From Paraburkholderia haematera (GTDB lineage Bacteria; Pseudomonadota; Gammaproteobacteria; Burkholderiales; Burkholderiaceae), in NCBI RefSeq assembly GCF_905220975.1, contig NZ_CAJNBK010000020.1, positions 1 to 64,000 on the forward strand: DNA of 64,000 bases. Reading direction: 5' to 3'. Every line of letters starts with the position of its first letter. The stretch's first letter is position 1. Below are positions 1 through 8,599 of this stretch, piece after piece. Position numbers and translations under genes: made by a program. The notes beneath the pieces were generated by a model. The model was given only the letters and a program-made list of their open reading frames with translations, was not told where the DNA came from and ran no database searches.

Positions 1-111
1 CGCGGCGCGGTGGCGGCCTGGTGGGCGCTGACCGGTCTGCTGGTGACGACCTTCGCGTTCCTCGGCGTCAACATGTTCCTGTCGGGGCTGCATAGCTACG
101 GCAAGCTGTAA
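1..111 (+). CDS. ccsB: Cytochrome c biogenesis protein CcsB/ResC, C-terminal end (partial)
   Basis: The window opens inside an open frame that runs to TAA at 109-111. The last 36 residues are hydrophobic (WWALTGLLVTTFAFLGVN) and end in SGLHSYGK-L. This matches the C-terminal membrane segment of the CcsB/ResC system II cytochrome c maturation proteins, where a short tail with a conserved HSY follows the last helix. CcsB works with ResB/Ccs1 to move haem across the inner membrane and attach it to apocytochromes. The start lies outside the window. The call rests on a short fragment, so it is probable rather than certain. Confidence 0.7.
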   Translation, partial: RGAVAAWWALTGLLVTTFAFLGVNMFLSGLHSYGKL

Positions 112-135
112 GATCCGCCGTTCTGCGCCGACTAA

Positions 136-170
136 GAACCGCCACGTGCTTCGCACCGGCGGTTTTTTTA
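136..170 (+). terminator. Rho-independent terminator after ccsB
   Basis: The arms AACCGCC (137-143) and GGCGGTT (158-164) form a stem that runs directly into a T-tract (163-169). It lies 25 bases after the ccsB stop codon. Confidence 0.8.
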
Positions 171-309
171 CGTCTGGCGGAATATTCGCTGCATCCAGTG
201 TGTTTGTTAGGGCAGTACCTAAGGATGGCTGGGCGAGTGGCTAAACGGGCCGATCATCAATATGGCCCCGTAAGATAGACAACCCGATGGGCCCGCAAGG
301 AGCAGCACG

Positions 310-1305
310 ATGTGGATCAAGCGCAGCGACAGAATTCAACTCATCGGCGATGACATCGCACGCAACGAAATCACGCCGCAGCGGGTCTTTGAGAACCGGC
401 GCCGCGTGTTGCAGGCGGCCGGCGCGGCAGTGCTCGGCAGTTTGATCGGCGTGAATGGCGAAGCGTTGGCGGCGTATTCGTCGCCGGATCCTAAGGCGCA
501 AAAGCTCGCGGCGAAGACCAACCCGAAGTTCGTCGCGCTCGACAAGATCACACCGTACAAAGACATCACCACGTACAACAATTACTACGAGTTCGGCACC
601 GACAAAGCGGATCCTGCGCACAACGCCGGCACCTTGCGCGCGCATCCGTGGAAAGTGAGTGTCGAGGGCGAAATCAAGAATCCGAAGGTGTACGACATCG
701 ACGAATTGCTGAAGCTCGCGCCGCTCGAGGAGCGCGTGTACCGGTTGCGTTGTGTCGAAGGCTGGTCGATGGTGATTCCGTGGATCGGCGTGCCGCTCTC
801 GGAGCTGATCAAGCGCGTGCAGCCGACCGGCAATGCGAAATACGTGCAATTCATCACACTCGCCGATCCTTCGCAAATGCCCGGGCTTTCGACGCCGGTA
901 CTCGATTGGCCGTACACCGAAGGTTTGCGGATGGACGAAGCGATGAATCCGCTGACGCTGCTGACAATGGGCCTCTACGGACAGGTGCTGCCGAATCAGA
1001 ATGGCGCGCCGATCCGTGTGGTGGTGCCGTGGAAATATGGCTTCAAGAGCGCGAAGTCGCTGGTGAAGATCCGTTTCCTCGACAAGCAGCCGCCGACCAG
1101 CTGGAACACGTATGCGTCGAACGAATACGGCTTCTATTCGAACGTGAATCCGAACGTCGACCATCCGCGCTGGAGCCAGGCCACCGAGCGGCGCATCGGC
1201 GAAGACGGTTTCTTCACGCCCAAGCGCAAGACGTTGATGTTCAACGGCTACGGCGATCAGGTCGCGTCGCTGTATCAAGGCATGGACCTGAAGAAGAACT
1301 TCTGA
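310..1305 (+). CDS. msrP: Periplasmic methionine-sulfoxide reductase catalytic subunit MsrP (YedY)
   Basis: 331 aa, the usual MsrP length. The N-terminus has a twin-arginine signal (ENRRRVLQAAGAAVLG, about residues 28-43) followed by an Ala-rich cleavage region, so it should be exported folded with its molybdenum cofactor. The oxidoreductase molybdopterin-binding fold follows; the Mo-ligating Cys is in YRLRCVEGWSM. MsrP reduces oxidised methionines in periplasmic proteins, taking electrons from quinol through MsrQ. msrQ begins 14 bases downstream, the standard operon. The ATG at 310 is preceded by AAGGAG at 297-302, which supports this start. Confidence 0.95.
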   Translation: MWIKRSDRIQLIGDDIARNEITPQRVFENRRRVLQAAGAAVLGSLIGVNGEALAAYSSPDPKAQKLAAKTNPKFVALDKITPYKDITTYNNYYEFGTDKADPAHNAGTLRAHPWKVSVEGEIKNPKVYDIDELLKLAPLEERVYRLRCVEGWSMVIPWIGVPLSELIKRVQPTGNAKYVQFITLADPSQMPGLSTPVLDWPYTEGLRMDEAMNPLTLLTMGLYGQVLPNQNGAPIRVVVPWKYGFKSAKSLVKIRFLDKQPPTSWNTYASNEYGFYSNVNPNVDHPRWSQATERRIGEDGFFTPKRKTLMFNGYGDQVASLYQGMDLKKNF

Positions 1306-1319
1306 GCGACGGTGCGATC

Positions 1320-2021
1320 ATGGCTTCTGATACTCAATCTGTAGCTCAAACCGAACGCAAAGCACCGCGAGCCGTGCCGGCGTCGGCGACACCTACGGCA
1401 AAGCGCCCTGCAGGCGGCGCGCGCTGGATCGTGCCGGCGAAGATCGCGGTGTTTATCGCGGCGTGGTATCCGCTCGCGCGTATCGTGCTGTTCGGCATGA
1501 CCGATCGGCTGGGCGCGAATCCTATCGAGTTCATTACGCGCTCGACCGGTTTGTGGACGCTCGTGTTTCTTTGCATCACGCTAGCCGTGACGCCGTTGCG
1601 GCGGCTGACCGGCATCACGGCGTTGGCACGATTCCGCCGGATGCTGGGCCTTTACGCATTCTTCTACGCAACGCTTCATTTCACCACTTACCTGTGGTTC
1701 GACAAGTGGTTCGATGTTGCCGCGATTCTCAAGGACATCGGCAAGCGGCCATTTATCACCGTGGGCTTTGCCGCGTTCATGCTGCTGATCGCGTTAGCCG
1801 TTACGTCACCGCGCGCGATGGTGCGCAAACTTGGACGCCGCTGGCAATCGTTGCATCGTGCGATCTATGCGATCGGCGGGCTTGCGATCCTGCATTTCTG
1901 GTGGATGAAGGCGGGCAAGCACGACCTGATTTTGCCGAAGATCTACGGCGCGATCATGGTCGCGTTGTTGGGGTGGCGCTTGATCGTATGGCTGCGCGAG
2001 CGGGGGTTAAAGACGCGCTGA
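1320..2021 (+). CDS. msrQ: MsrQ (YedZ) haem-binding membrane subunit of the MsrPQ system
   Basis: 233 aa from the ATG at 1320. The frame stays open well upstream, but that stretch lies in msrP and is a shadow. After a hydrophilic Ala/Pro-rich N-terminus (about 35 aa) come roughly six membrane helices typical of the ferric reductase-like transmembrane family. Candidate haem-ligand histidines are in ATLHFTTYLWF, WQSLHRAIYAIG and LAILHFWWMKAG. MsrQ passes electrons from the quinone pool to periplasmic MsrP. The gene sits directly behind msrP and ends before a strong terminator. Confidence 0.94.
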   Translation: MASDTQSVAQTERKAPRAVPASATPTAKRPAGGARWIVPAKIAVFIAAWYPLARIVLFGMTDRLGANPIEFITRSTGLWTLVFLCITLAVTPLRRLTGITALARFRRMLGLYAFFYATLHFTTYLWFDKWFDVAAILKDIGKRPFITVGFAAFMLLIALAVTSPRAMVRKLGRRWQSLHRAIYAIGGLAILHFWWMKAGKHDLILPKIYGAIMVALLGWRLIVWLRERGLKTR

Positions 2022-2044
2022 GCACCAGGATCCGCGCGCAAATG

Positions 2045-2079
2045 AAAAAAGGCGATGCCGCAGTGGCATCGCCTTTTTT
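2045..2079. terminator. Bidirectional terminator between msrQ and lysA
   Basis: The arms GGCGATGCC (2051-2059) and GGCATCGCC (2065-2073) have A6 on the left (2045-2050) and a T-tract on the right. The hairpin can therefore stop both msrQ (+) and lysA (-), which converge here. Confidence 0.9.
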
Positions 2080-2100
2080 ATGTCGCTTAGGTGCTGACGT

Positions 2101-3363
2101 TTACGCCGGCAAAATCGTTTCGCCCGCAAACAGCTGCTTGACCTCTTCGCGTTCGCGAACCAGATGCACTTGTGTACCATCAACCATCACCTCGGCCGCA
2201 CGCGGACGGGTGTTGTAGTTCGAACTCATCACGAAGCCGTACGCGCCAGCCGAGCGAATCGCCAGGAGATCGCCCGGTTCGACCGCCAGCAGACGCTCAC
2301 GACCCAGCCAGTCGCCGCTTTCGCACACCGGGCCGACCACGTCGTACACGTGAGCGGGCACCTCGCGCTTAACGACAGCCTCGATCGCGTGATACGCCTC
2401 GTACATCGCAGGGCGTGCGAGATCGGTCATCGCCGCGTCCACGATGGCGAAGTTCTTTTCCGCCCCCGGCTTGAGAAACTCGACGCGCGTCAGCAGCACG
2501 CCTGCATTGCCGACCAGCGAACGGCCCGGCTCGAAGTAAACCTCACGATGCCCGTGACCACGCGCTTCGATGCGATCCAGTACGGTGCGCACGAAGTCGC
2601 CGATTTCCGGTGGGGTTTCATCGTCGTAGGTGATACCGAGGCCGCCACCTACGTCGATGTGGCGAATCTTCACGCCGTCCTGTTCGATCTGTTCGACCAG
2701 TTCGAGCACCTTGTCGACCGCGTCCAGATACGGGGCGACTTCAGTGATCTGCGAGCCGATATGGCAGTCGATGCCGACCACGTCGAGATGTGTCATCGCT
2801 GCGGCAGCTTGATACGTTGCTCGCGCATCTTCGAATGCGACACCAAACTTGTTCGACTTCAGGCCGGTGGAAATATATGGATGCGTTTTCGCGTCGACGT
2901 CCGGATTCACGCGCAACGAGACGGGCGCTTTTTTGCCCATTTCCGCCGCAACTGCGTTGAGGCGATCGAGCTCGGGAATCGATTCGACGTTGAAGCATTT
3001 GACACCGGCCGCGAGGGCCTGACGCATCTCGTCCGCATGCTTGCCGACGCCGGAAAATACGGTGTTTTCCGCTTTCCCGCCCGCGGCCAGCACGCGCGCC
3101 AGTTCGCCGCCCGACACGATGTCGAAGCCGGCGCCGAGACGCGCGAACACGTTCAGCACCGCAAGATTGCTATTGGCCTTGACGGCGACGTGAACGGTTG
3201 CGCGACGGCCGGCGCAAGCGCCGGCGTAGGCGTTCCATGCTTCGGTGAGCGCGGCGCGCGAATAGACGTACAGCGGCGTGCCGAACTGCTCGGCGAGTGA
3301 GACGGTGGACACGCCCTCGGCGTGCAACACGCCGTCGACGTAGTCAAATGCGGATCGAGTCAT
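2101..3363 (-). CDS. lysA: Diaminopimelate decarboxylase LysA
   Basis: 420 aa, the normal bacterial LysA length. It decarboxylates meso-diaminopimelate to L-lysine, the last step of lysine synthesis, using PLP. The PLP lysine is in VHVAVKANSN near residue 60. The HIGSQI motif, the glycine-rich phosphate-binding GGGLGI and the C-terminal VCESGDWLG substrate-binding motif are all present. The gene follows the small lipoprotein gene lptM with a 9-base gap, an arrangement conserved in many proteobacteria where yifL/lptM lies beside lysA-dapF and cyaY. Confidence 0.96.
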   Translation of the reverse strand: MTRSAFDYVDGVLHAEGVSTVSLAEQFGTPLYVYSRAALTEAWNAYAGACAGRRATVHVAVKANSNLAVLNVFARLGAGFDIVSGGELARVLAAGGKAENTVFSGVGKHADEMRQALAAGVKCFNVESIPELDRLNAVAAEMGKKAPVSLRVNPDVDAKTHPYISTGLKSNKFGVAFEDARATYQAAAAMTHLDVVGIDCHIGSQITEVAPYLDAVDKVLELVEQIEQDGVKIRHIDVGGGLGITYDDETPPEIGDFVRTVLDRIEARGHGHREVYFEPGRSLVGNAGVLLTRVEFLKPGAEKNFAIVDAAMTDLARPAMYEAYHAIEAVVKREVPAHVYDVVGPVCESGDWLGRERLLAVEPGDLLAIRSAGAYGFVMSSNYNTRPRAAEVMVDGTQVHLVREREEVKQLFAGETILPA

Positions 3364-3372
3364 GCGAAAGTC

Positions 3373-3726
3373 TTATTGAACTGGAGTGACGGCGGAGGCA
3401 GGTTGCACAGGCGCAGCAGCGGATGCGGCAGACGCGGGCGGCGCGGCGAGTTCGCTTTCCGGCGACAACGAGAGCGGCGCGCCAGTGGTATCCGGTACTT
3501 CACCCATGGGGGAGGCAGTTTGCGCACCTGATTTCACTTCACCCGATGACGCTGACGGCAGCGGTTGCGTGCGGTCGATCGGCTTGGCCGGCAGCGGCGG
3601 CACGGTGGGCAAATAGAGCGAACCGCGTTGCCCGCAGCCGGCAAGTGCACAACCTGCGAGAATGGCTAAACCCGCTACAATCGCGCGGCCGGGCGCCCCC
3701 GCGCGCATCCGAGATACGACTCGCAT
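3373..3726 (-). CDS. lptM: LptM/YifL-like small lipoprotein
   Basis: 117 aa. The signal peptide ends in the lipobox LAGC, giving an N-terminal lipidated Cys, followed by GQRGSLYLP. This G-x-(R/K)-G-(S/P)-LY-LP signature marks LptM, which helps oxidative maturation of the LPS translocon LptDE in enterobacteria. Beyond this motif the chain is low-complexity, rich in Pro, Ala and Ser, and longer than the roughly 67-residue E. coli protein. The start at 3726 has AGGGA about 7 bases upstream on the minus strand. Its position between cyaY and lysA supports the call; a role in LPS export here is inferred. Confidence 0.85.
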   Translation of the reverse strand: MRVVSRMRAGAPGRAIVAGLAILAGCALAGCGQRGSLYLPTVPPLPAKPIDRTQPLPSASSGEVKSGAQTASPMGEVPDTTGAPLSLSPESELAAPPASAASAAAPVQPASAVTPVQ

Positions 3727-3761
3727 GACTGTCCCTGAATAAATAATCGATGGAGTTTAGC

Positions 3762-4079
3762 ATGTCCGATAGTGATTACCTGACCCGCGCGGAAGCCGCG
3801 CTAGCCGCCATCGAACGCGCGCTGGACGACGTGGAAGCCGACATCGAACTCGAGCGCAGCGGCAATGTCCTGACCCTCGAATTCGAGAACCGCACGAAGA
3901 TCATCGTCAACCTGCAGCCGCCGATGCGCGAGATCTGGATCGCTGCAAAGGCGGGTGGTTTCCACTTCCGTTTCATCGACGGTGAATGGCGCGATACGCG
4001 CAGCGGCACGGAGTTTTTCGCCGCGTTGTCGGAGTACGCCACGCAGCAGGCTGGCGAGCCGGTTCACTTCGAAGCGTAG
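3762..4079 (+). CDS. cyaY: Iron-sulfur cluster assembly regulator CyaY (bacterial frataxin)
   Basis: 105 aa. The start at 3762 (MSDSDYLTRAE) was chosen over an in-frame ATG at 3750 because GGAG at 3752-3755 lies six bases before it and it gives the family N-terminus. The acidic first helix (ALDDVEADIELE) that binds iron and the beta-sheet residues (VLTLEFENRTKIIVN, PPMREIWIAAKAGGFHF) are typical of frataxin. CyaY binds iron and modulates the cysteine desulfurase IscS. It is transcribed divergently from lptM-lysA across only 35 bases. Confidence 0.95.
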   Translation: MSDSDYLTRAEAALAAIERALDDVEADIELERSGNVLTLEFENRTKIIVNLQPPMREIWIAAKAGGFHFRFIDGEWRDTRSGTEFFAALSEYATQQAGEPVHFEA

Positions 4080-4170
4080 ACATCGTGGGCTGAAGGGGCT
4101 GCCGGAACGGCGGCCGAAGCCGGCGCTGAAAGCGAGCGTCGGAACGGCCGCTGAATTGACCGCCCAAACG

Positions 4171-4203
4171 AAACCGCCGCGCATCGAGCGCGGCGGTTTT
4201 CTT
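4171..4203 (+). terminator. Terminator after cyaY
   Basis: A perfect 12-bp stem is formed by AAACCGCCGCGC (4171-4182) and GCGCGGCGGTTT (4188-4199) with a 5-base loop, followed by TTTTCTTT. The A-rich left flank could also let it stop the minus-strand PBP1A transcript ending at 4229. Confidence 0.9.
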
Positions 4204-4228
4204 TGTTCAGGCGAACTGCGGTCTTTCT

Positions 4229-6628
4229 TCAGTGCCCGCGGAACAGATTCATGATGTCCTGCTTTTCCTGTTCGCCGACCTGTTCAGGCGCCGCCGCGCC
4301 AGCGCCGCTCGCCCCGGCCTCCAGCGCCGCCTGACTCACGCCGACTGTCGCGACAAAACCGTGGCCCGGCGTGAAGTCGTCGAAATACAGCTCTGAGCCG
4401 AGCTCGGTCAGGCCGTCGGGCATCGGCATCTTGTAGTCCGGCACACCTTTGAGCGCGCGCGCCATGTATTCGATCCACACCGGCAACGCGAGGCCGCCCC
4501 CCGTTTCCTTATCGCCGAGACTGCGCGGGTTGTCGTAGCCCATCCACGCGATGGCCGTGAGCGTGTGCTGATAGCCGGCGAACCACGCATCGCGCGAATC
4601 GTTTGTCGTGCCGGTCTTGCCGCCGAGATCGGTACGCTTGAGCACGTTACTCTTCGCGCCCGTGCCACGTTGCGCAACGCTTTGCAGCAGGCTGTTCATC
4701 ACATACGCATTGCGCGGTTCGATCGCGTGCGGCGCACTCTGCTCGGCGACCAGCGGTTGCGCGTGCGCCACGACGATGCCGCGCTGATCGGTGACTTCCG
4801 CGATCAGATACGGGTTGATGCGATAGCCGCCGTTAGCAAATACCGAGAACGCGCCAGCCATCTGCAAGGGCGTGACGAGACCCGCGCCGAGCGCCATCGG
4901 CAGATAAGCCGGGTGACGATCCGCATCGAAGCCGAAACGCGTGATGTATTGCTGCGCGTACTTGGTGCCGATCTGGTTAAGGATGCGAATCGACACCAGG
5001 TTCTTCGACTTCTGCAGGGCGGTGCGCATGGTCATCGGGCCGTCGAAACCGCCACCGTAGTTCTTCGGTTCCCACGCCTGGCCGCCGGTTTCCGCGGCGC
5101 TGAAAAAGAGCGGCGCGTCATTGATCACGGTGGCCGGTCCGAGCCCCTTTTCAAGCGAAGCCGAGTAGATGAACGGCTTGAAGCTCGAACCCGGTTGACG
5201 CCACGCCTGGGTCACGTGGTTGAACTTGTTCTTGTTGAAGTCGAATCCGCCGACCAGCGCGCGAATCGCGCCGTCTTGCGGCACCACCGAAACGAACGCA
5301 CCTTCCACTTGCGGCAACTGCGTAATCGACCAGTTGCCGTCGTCATCCTTCACGAGGCGAATAATCGCACCGGGCCGCACGCGTTGATTCGGCTGTGCGC
5401 GCGTGCCGAGCGCGAACTGCGCGAAGCGCAGGCCGTCGCCCTGAATGGTCGCAACATTGCCGTCGATGAAGGTAGCCTGTACTTGCTTCGGGCTCGCCGC
5501 CGTCACCACCGCGGCGATGATTTCGCCGTTATCGGGATGCTCGAGCAGCGCGTCGTCGATGGCCTGTTCGCGCTCATCAGCATCGGACGGCAAATCGATG
5601 AACGCTTCCGGGCCGCGATAGCCGTGGCGCCGCTCGTAGTCCATGAGACCTCTGCGCAGCGCCCGGTAAGCGACGTCCTGATCGGCCGAGTCGATAGTGG
5701 TCACGACGTTCAGGCCGCGCGTGTACGCCTCCTCGCGATACTGCGCGTACATCATCTGCCGCACCATTTCCGCGACGTACTCCGCGTGCACGCTGAACTC
5801 CTTGCCCGCGCCCTTGACGACCAGTGGCTGCTTGCTTGCCTCGTCGTATTGTTCCTGAGTGACGTAATGCAACTCGTACATGCGCTGCAGGATGTACTCC
5901 TGACGGATCTTCGCGCGCTTCGGATTGACCACCGGGTTATACGCGGACGGCGCCTTCGGCAGGCCCGCCAGCATGGCGGATTCCGCGAGGGTCAGGTCCT
6001 TCAGGTCTTTTCCGAAGTACACCCGCGCCGCACTCGCGAAGCCATACGCACGCTGACCGAGATAGATCTGATTCATGTACACCTCGAGAATCTGATCTTT
6101 CGACAGCTTCGACTCGATCTTGTACGCGAGCAGCATCTCGTAGATCTTACGCGTGTAGGTCTTCTCACTCGAAAGGAAGAAGTTGCGCGCCACCTGCATG
6201 GTGATCGTGCTCGCACCTTGCGTGGCGTGACCATTGGTTAGCGCGACGAAGCCAGCCCGCGCGATGCCTGTGAGATCGACGCCGCCGTGATCGTAGAAGC
6301 GCGCGTCTTCGATGGCCAGCACGGCTTTCTTCAGGCTGTCGGGCACGTCCTGGATATGGACGATGTCGCGCCGCTCTTCACCGAATTCGCCGATCAGCAC
6401 GTGGTCGGCTGTATAGATGCGCAGGGGCACCTTCGGCCGGTAGTCGGTCAGCGCGTCGAGCGACGGCAGGTTCGGCGTTGCCACCACCAGCGCATAACCG
6501 AGCACCAGCAGCACGCACAGGACGCCTGCGACGATCAGACCCACAAAGCCCATGACGAGCTTGAGCCACAAGGGGCGTTTGCGCTTCTGCGGCGCGGGCG
6601 GCGGGGACGTAGGAGACGTGGATTGCAT
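4229..6628 (-). CDS. mrcA: Penicillin-binding protein 1A (bifunctional glycosyltransferase/transpeptidase)
   Basis: 799 aa, a typical class A PBP. A short cytoplasmic Pro-rich tail and one membrane anchor (about residues 22-50) precede the GT51 glycosyltransferase domain (catalytic-region EDARFYDHGGVD; GASTITMQVARNFF). A middle OB-like domain and the transpeptidase domain follow, with the SxxK serine in GSSFKPF, the SKN triad and KTGTT. It polymerises lipid II and cross-links peptidoglycan at the periplasmic face. It is transcribed away from the pil operon. In Burkholderiaceae this gene (also called ponA) commonly lies next to pilMNOPQ, as in many gammaproteobacteria. Confidence 0.96.
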   Translation of the reverse strand: MQSTSPTSPPPAPQKRKRPLWLKLVMGFVGLIVAGVLCVLLVLGYALVVATPNLPSLDALTDYRPKVPLRIYTADHVLIGEFGEERRDIVHIQDVPDSLKKAVLAIEDARFYDHGGVDLTGIARAGFVALTNGHATQGASTITMQVARNFFLSSEKTYTRKIYEMLLAYKIESKLSKDQILEVYMNQIYLGQRAYGFASAARVYFGKDLKDLTLAESAMLAGLPKAPSAYNPVVNPKRAKIRQEYILQRMYELHYVTQEQYDEASKQPLVVKGAGKEFSVHAEYVAEMVRQMMYAQYREEAYTRGLNVVTTIDSADQDVAYRALRRGLMDYERRHGYRGPEAFIDLPSDADEREQAIDDALLEHPDNGEIIAAVVTAASPKQVQATFIDGNVATIQGDGLRFAQFALGTRAQPNQRVRPGAIIRLVKDDDGNWSITQLPQVEGAFVSVVPQDGAIRALVGGFDFNKNKFNHVTQAWRQPGSSFKPFIYSASLEKGLGPATVINDAPLFFSAAETGGQAWEPKNYGGGFDGPMTMRTALQKSKNLVSIRILNQIGTKYAQQYITRFGFDADRHPAYLPMALGAGLVTPLQMAGAFSVFANGGYRINPYLIAEVTDQRGIVVAHAQPLVAEQSAPHAIEPRNAYVMNSLLQSVAQRGTGAKSNVLKRTDLGGKTGTTNDSRDAWFAGYQHTLTAIAWMGYDNPRSLGDKETGGGLALPVWIEYMARALKGVPDYKMPMPDGLTELGSELYFDDFTPGHGFVATVGVSQAALEAGASGAGAAAPEQVGEQEKQDIMNLFRGH

Positions 6629-6881
6629 ATGGGCACCAAAAAACAGTCCCGCGATTATAGCCGCCTCGCATTTCAGCTTTCGGCGTGCTTACTGACAGTT
6701 CTTGACAAGTCCGTGCGCCGCGCGGGAATGACTTCACTGTAGACGCTTTGATGACGTGCAGGGCGTGCTTCGCGCAACGTTAGCCATTTGGCTGAGTGTC
6801 GCGCGGCGGCGCGGCTACGCACAATTCCTCCTCGTTACTCGCGTTCGAATGGTTCGTCGCGTGAGTTTGAGGGAGGGCGTG

Positions 6882-7874
6882 ATGACGTTCAAAGATTCGT
6901 GGCTTCAAGATGTGCGATTCGGGACGCAGCGTTTTGCTGCGGGGATCGACTTGGGTTCGCAGGCGGTGCGTCTGGTCGTGTTGAGTCAGCATTCGCGCAC
7001 ACGTGCCGCGCTGCATATCGAATACGCGAGTACCGTGCCGCTTGGCGCCGGCGCGATGGTCGGTACGGAGATCGCCGACCGGCATGCGGTGGCGCGTGCG
7101 TTGCGTGACGCATTCGCGGGTCTGCCACGCGCGTGTGCGACCCATGTATTGCGATGCGCGATGGCGCTGCCCGCTTCGGCAACGTTGACAACCAGCGTGC
7201 CGCTCACGCGGCTCGCCGCGCTCGCCGGTTGCGCGGACGACGGCGGGCATGAGCTCGCCGAACTCGAACCGGCTGTGATGAGCGAAGTCGAGCGTATCGC
7301 GGGCCTCGAGCGGCATGCGTTGGCCGTCGACTGGTTCGTTGACGAAACGCGCTCGCCGATCCGTTCCGTGACGATCGCCGCAACCGCCCGCCAGCATCTC
7401 GAAGCGCGTATCGAATGCGCGGCGACCGCCGGTATCTCGCTCACCGCAATCGATGGCGAACCGCATGCGGCTTTGCGCGCAATGCGCTACGCGGCGAGCC
7501 TCGAACTCGATCTGCACGAGCCTTATGTCGCGCTCTGGATCGGCACGGACGGCGTGTACGGCTGGCGCATCGTCGACGACTGCCAGGTTGGCGAAATGCA
7601 TTACCCCGCGCCCGAGCATGCCGATCTCGCCGACGCGTTGCGCGATCTCGCACACGGCCCCGAACTCGACTGCGCGTTCCTGAGCGGCGAGGTCGATTTG
7701 CTTGACGGCGTGGGTTTCTCGATTGCGGATATAGCCGACGTATTGGGCTGCACCGTGCTGCCGTTCGAATGCGCGGCGCTTGGCGGTCTCGCATGTCAAC
7801 TGCACGATCCGTTGTTGCACGAGCCTGCCGCCGCGGTGGCGTTCGGACTTGCGTTGCGCGGGGTGCTCGAATGA
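6882..7874 (+). CDS. pilM: Type IV pilus assembly protein PilM
   Basis: 330 aa from the ATG at 6882, chosen because GGGAGGG at 6871-6877 lies just upstream; the open frame extends to 6756 without a better start. The actin-like fold is visible in AAGIDLGSQAVRLVVLS (about residues 18-35) and in the later segments AVDWFVDE and LHEPYVALWIGTDGV. PilM is a cytoplasmic ATP-binding protein that docks on the N-terminal tail of PilN to link the pilus motors to the inner-membrane PilNO complex. It is the first gene of the operon and overlaps pilN by ATGA. Confidence 0.88.
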   Translation: MTFKDSWLQDVRFGTQRFAAGIDLGSQAVRLVVLSQHSRTRAALHIEYASTVPLGAGAMVGTEIADRHAVARALRDAFAGLPRACATHVLRCAMALPASATLTTSVPLTRLAALAGCADDGGHELAELEPAVMSEVERIAGLERHALAVDWFVDETRSPIRSVTIAATARQHLEARIECAATAGISLTAIDGEPHAALRAMRYAASLELDLHEPYVALWIGTDGVYGWRIVDDCQVGEMHYPAPEHADLADALRDLAHGPELDCAFLSGEVDLLDGVGFSIADIADVLGCTVLPFECAALGGLACQLHDPLLHEPAAAVAFGLALRGVLE

Positions 7875-8599
7875 TGCGCGGCCTGCGCACCCGTGTGCAT
7901 TCGGCGGCTTCGGGCACGCACCCTTCCACGCGTGGCGGGCGCTTTGCACGGTCGTGGCTCGGCGGTTTCAATCTGTTGCCGTACAGGCAACGCAATGCGC
8001 GGCTCGCGCGCCGGCAGCGTTTGCTCGAATGGGCTGCCGCGGCGCTCGCCGGTTTTGCGGCTGTACTCGCGGTCGTTGGGTGGCAGGTATTCGAAAGGGC
8101 GAGGCTCGATGCGCGGCGCGTGGCGATCGAACAATCGCTCACGCAATTGAGCATGCCACTCGCGGAACACGCGAGATTACTGCGGTCGCAAGACGAACAA
8201 CGCAAAAGCGTGGCGCTTGCGATGAACTTGTCAGAGCCGCTTACGCATTTGCGCGATCTGCTGAACGCCTTGAGTTTTGACCCCGGTGACGGCGTGGTGC
8301 TGCAGCAGTTGCGCCACCGTGAGTACGAGACGGAGTTGCTCGCGACCTCGCGCGGACATATCGCGTCGGCCGAGTGGCTCAAACGCTTGAGCGCGATCCA
8401 TGGCGTCAAGGGCGCGGAGGTAAGCGACCTGCATCGCTCGGCGCCACGCAGCGGTGCGGTTGCGGCGGCCAGCGCGACCGGCCCGATCGAATTCGGCGCG
8501 CATCTGCGCTGGGGCAACCCGCCAAAGAAAACGGTCAGTACGTCCGGCCCGGCGGCGCAGCGTCCCGTGAAGTCTGAACAATCAGGAGGTGCGAAATGA
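7871..8599 (+). CDS. pilN: Type IV pilus inner-membrane protein PilN
   Basis: 242 aa. The first about 40 residues are basic, then GGFNLLPYRQRNARLARR matches the INLLPYR motif by which PilN binds PilM. One membrane helix (about residues 57-75, AAAALAGFAAVLAVVGW) and a periplasmic ferredoxin-like domain follow. PilN pairs with PilO to form the inner-membrane alignment complex. The ATG at 7871 overlaps the pilM stop (ATGA); a second ATG at 7874 is equally possible. The N-terminal extension before the NLLPYR motif is longer than in most PilN proteins, where the motif is within the first 10 residues. Confidence 0.85.
   Translation: MMRGLRTRVHSAASGTHPSTRGGRFARSWLGGFNLLPYRQRNARLARRQRLLEWAAAALAGFAAVLAVVGWQVFERARLDARRVAIEQSLTQLSMPLAEHARLLRSQDEQRKSVALAMNLSEPLTHLRDLLNALSFDPGDGVVLQQLRHREYETELLATSRGHIASAEWLKRLSAIHGVKGAEVSDLHRSAPRSGAVAAASATGPIEFGAHLRWGNPPKKTVSTSGPAAQRPVKSEQSGGAK

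Noticed and set aside
4565..6241. A 558-residue open frame on the plus strand opposite PBP1A
   Set aside because: Antisense shadow; no domain, and PBP1A motifs are intact on the minus strand.
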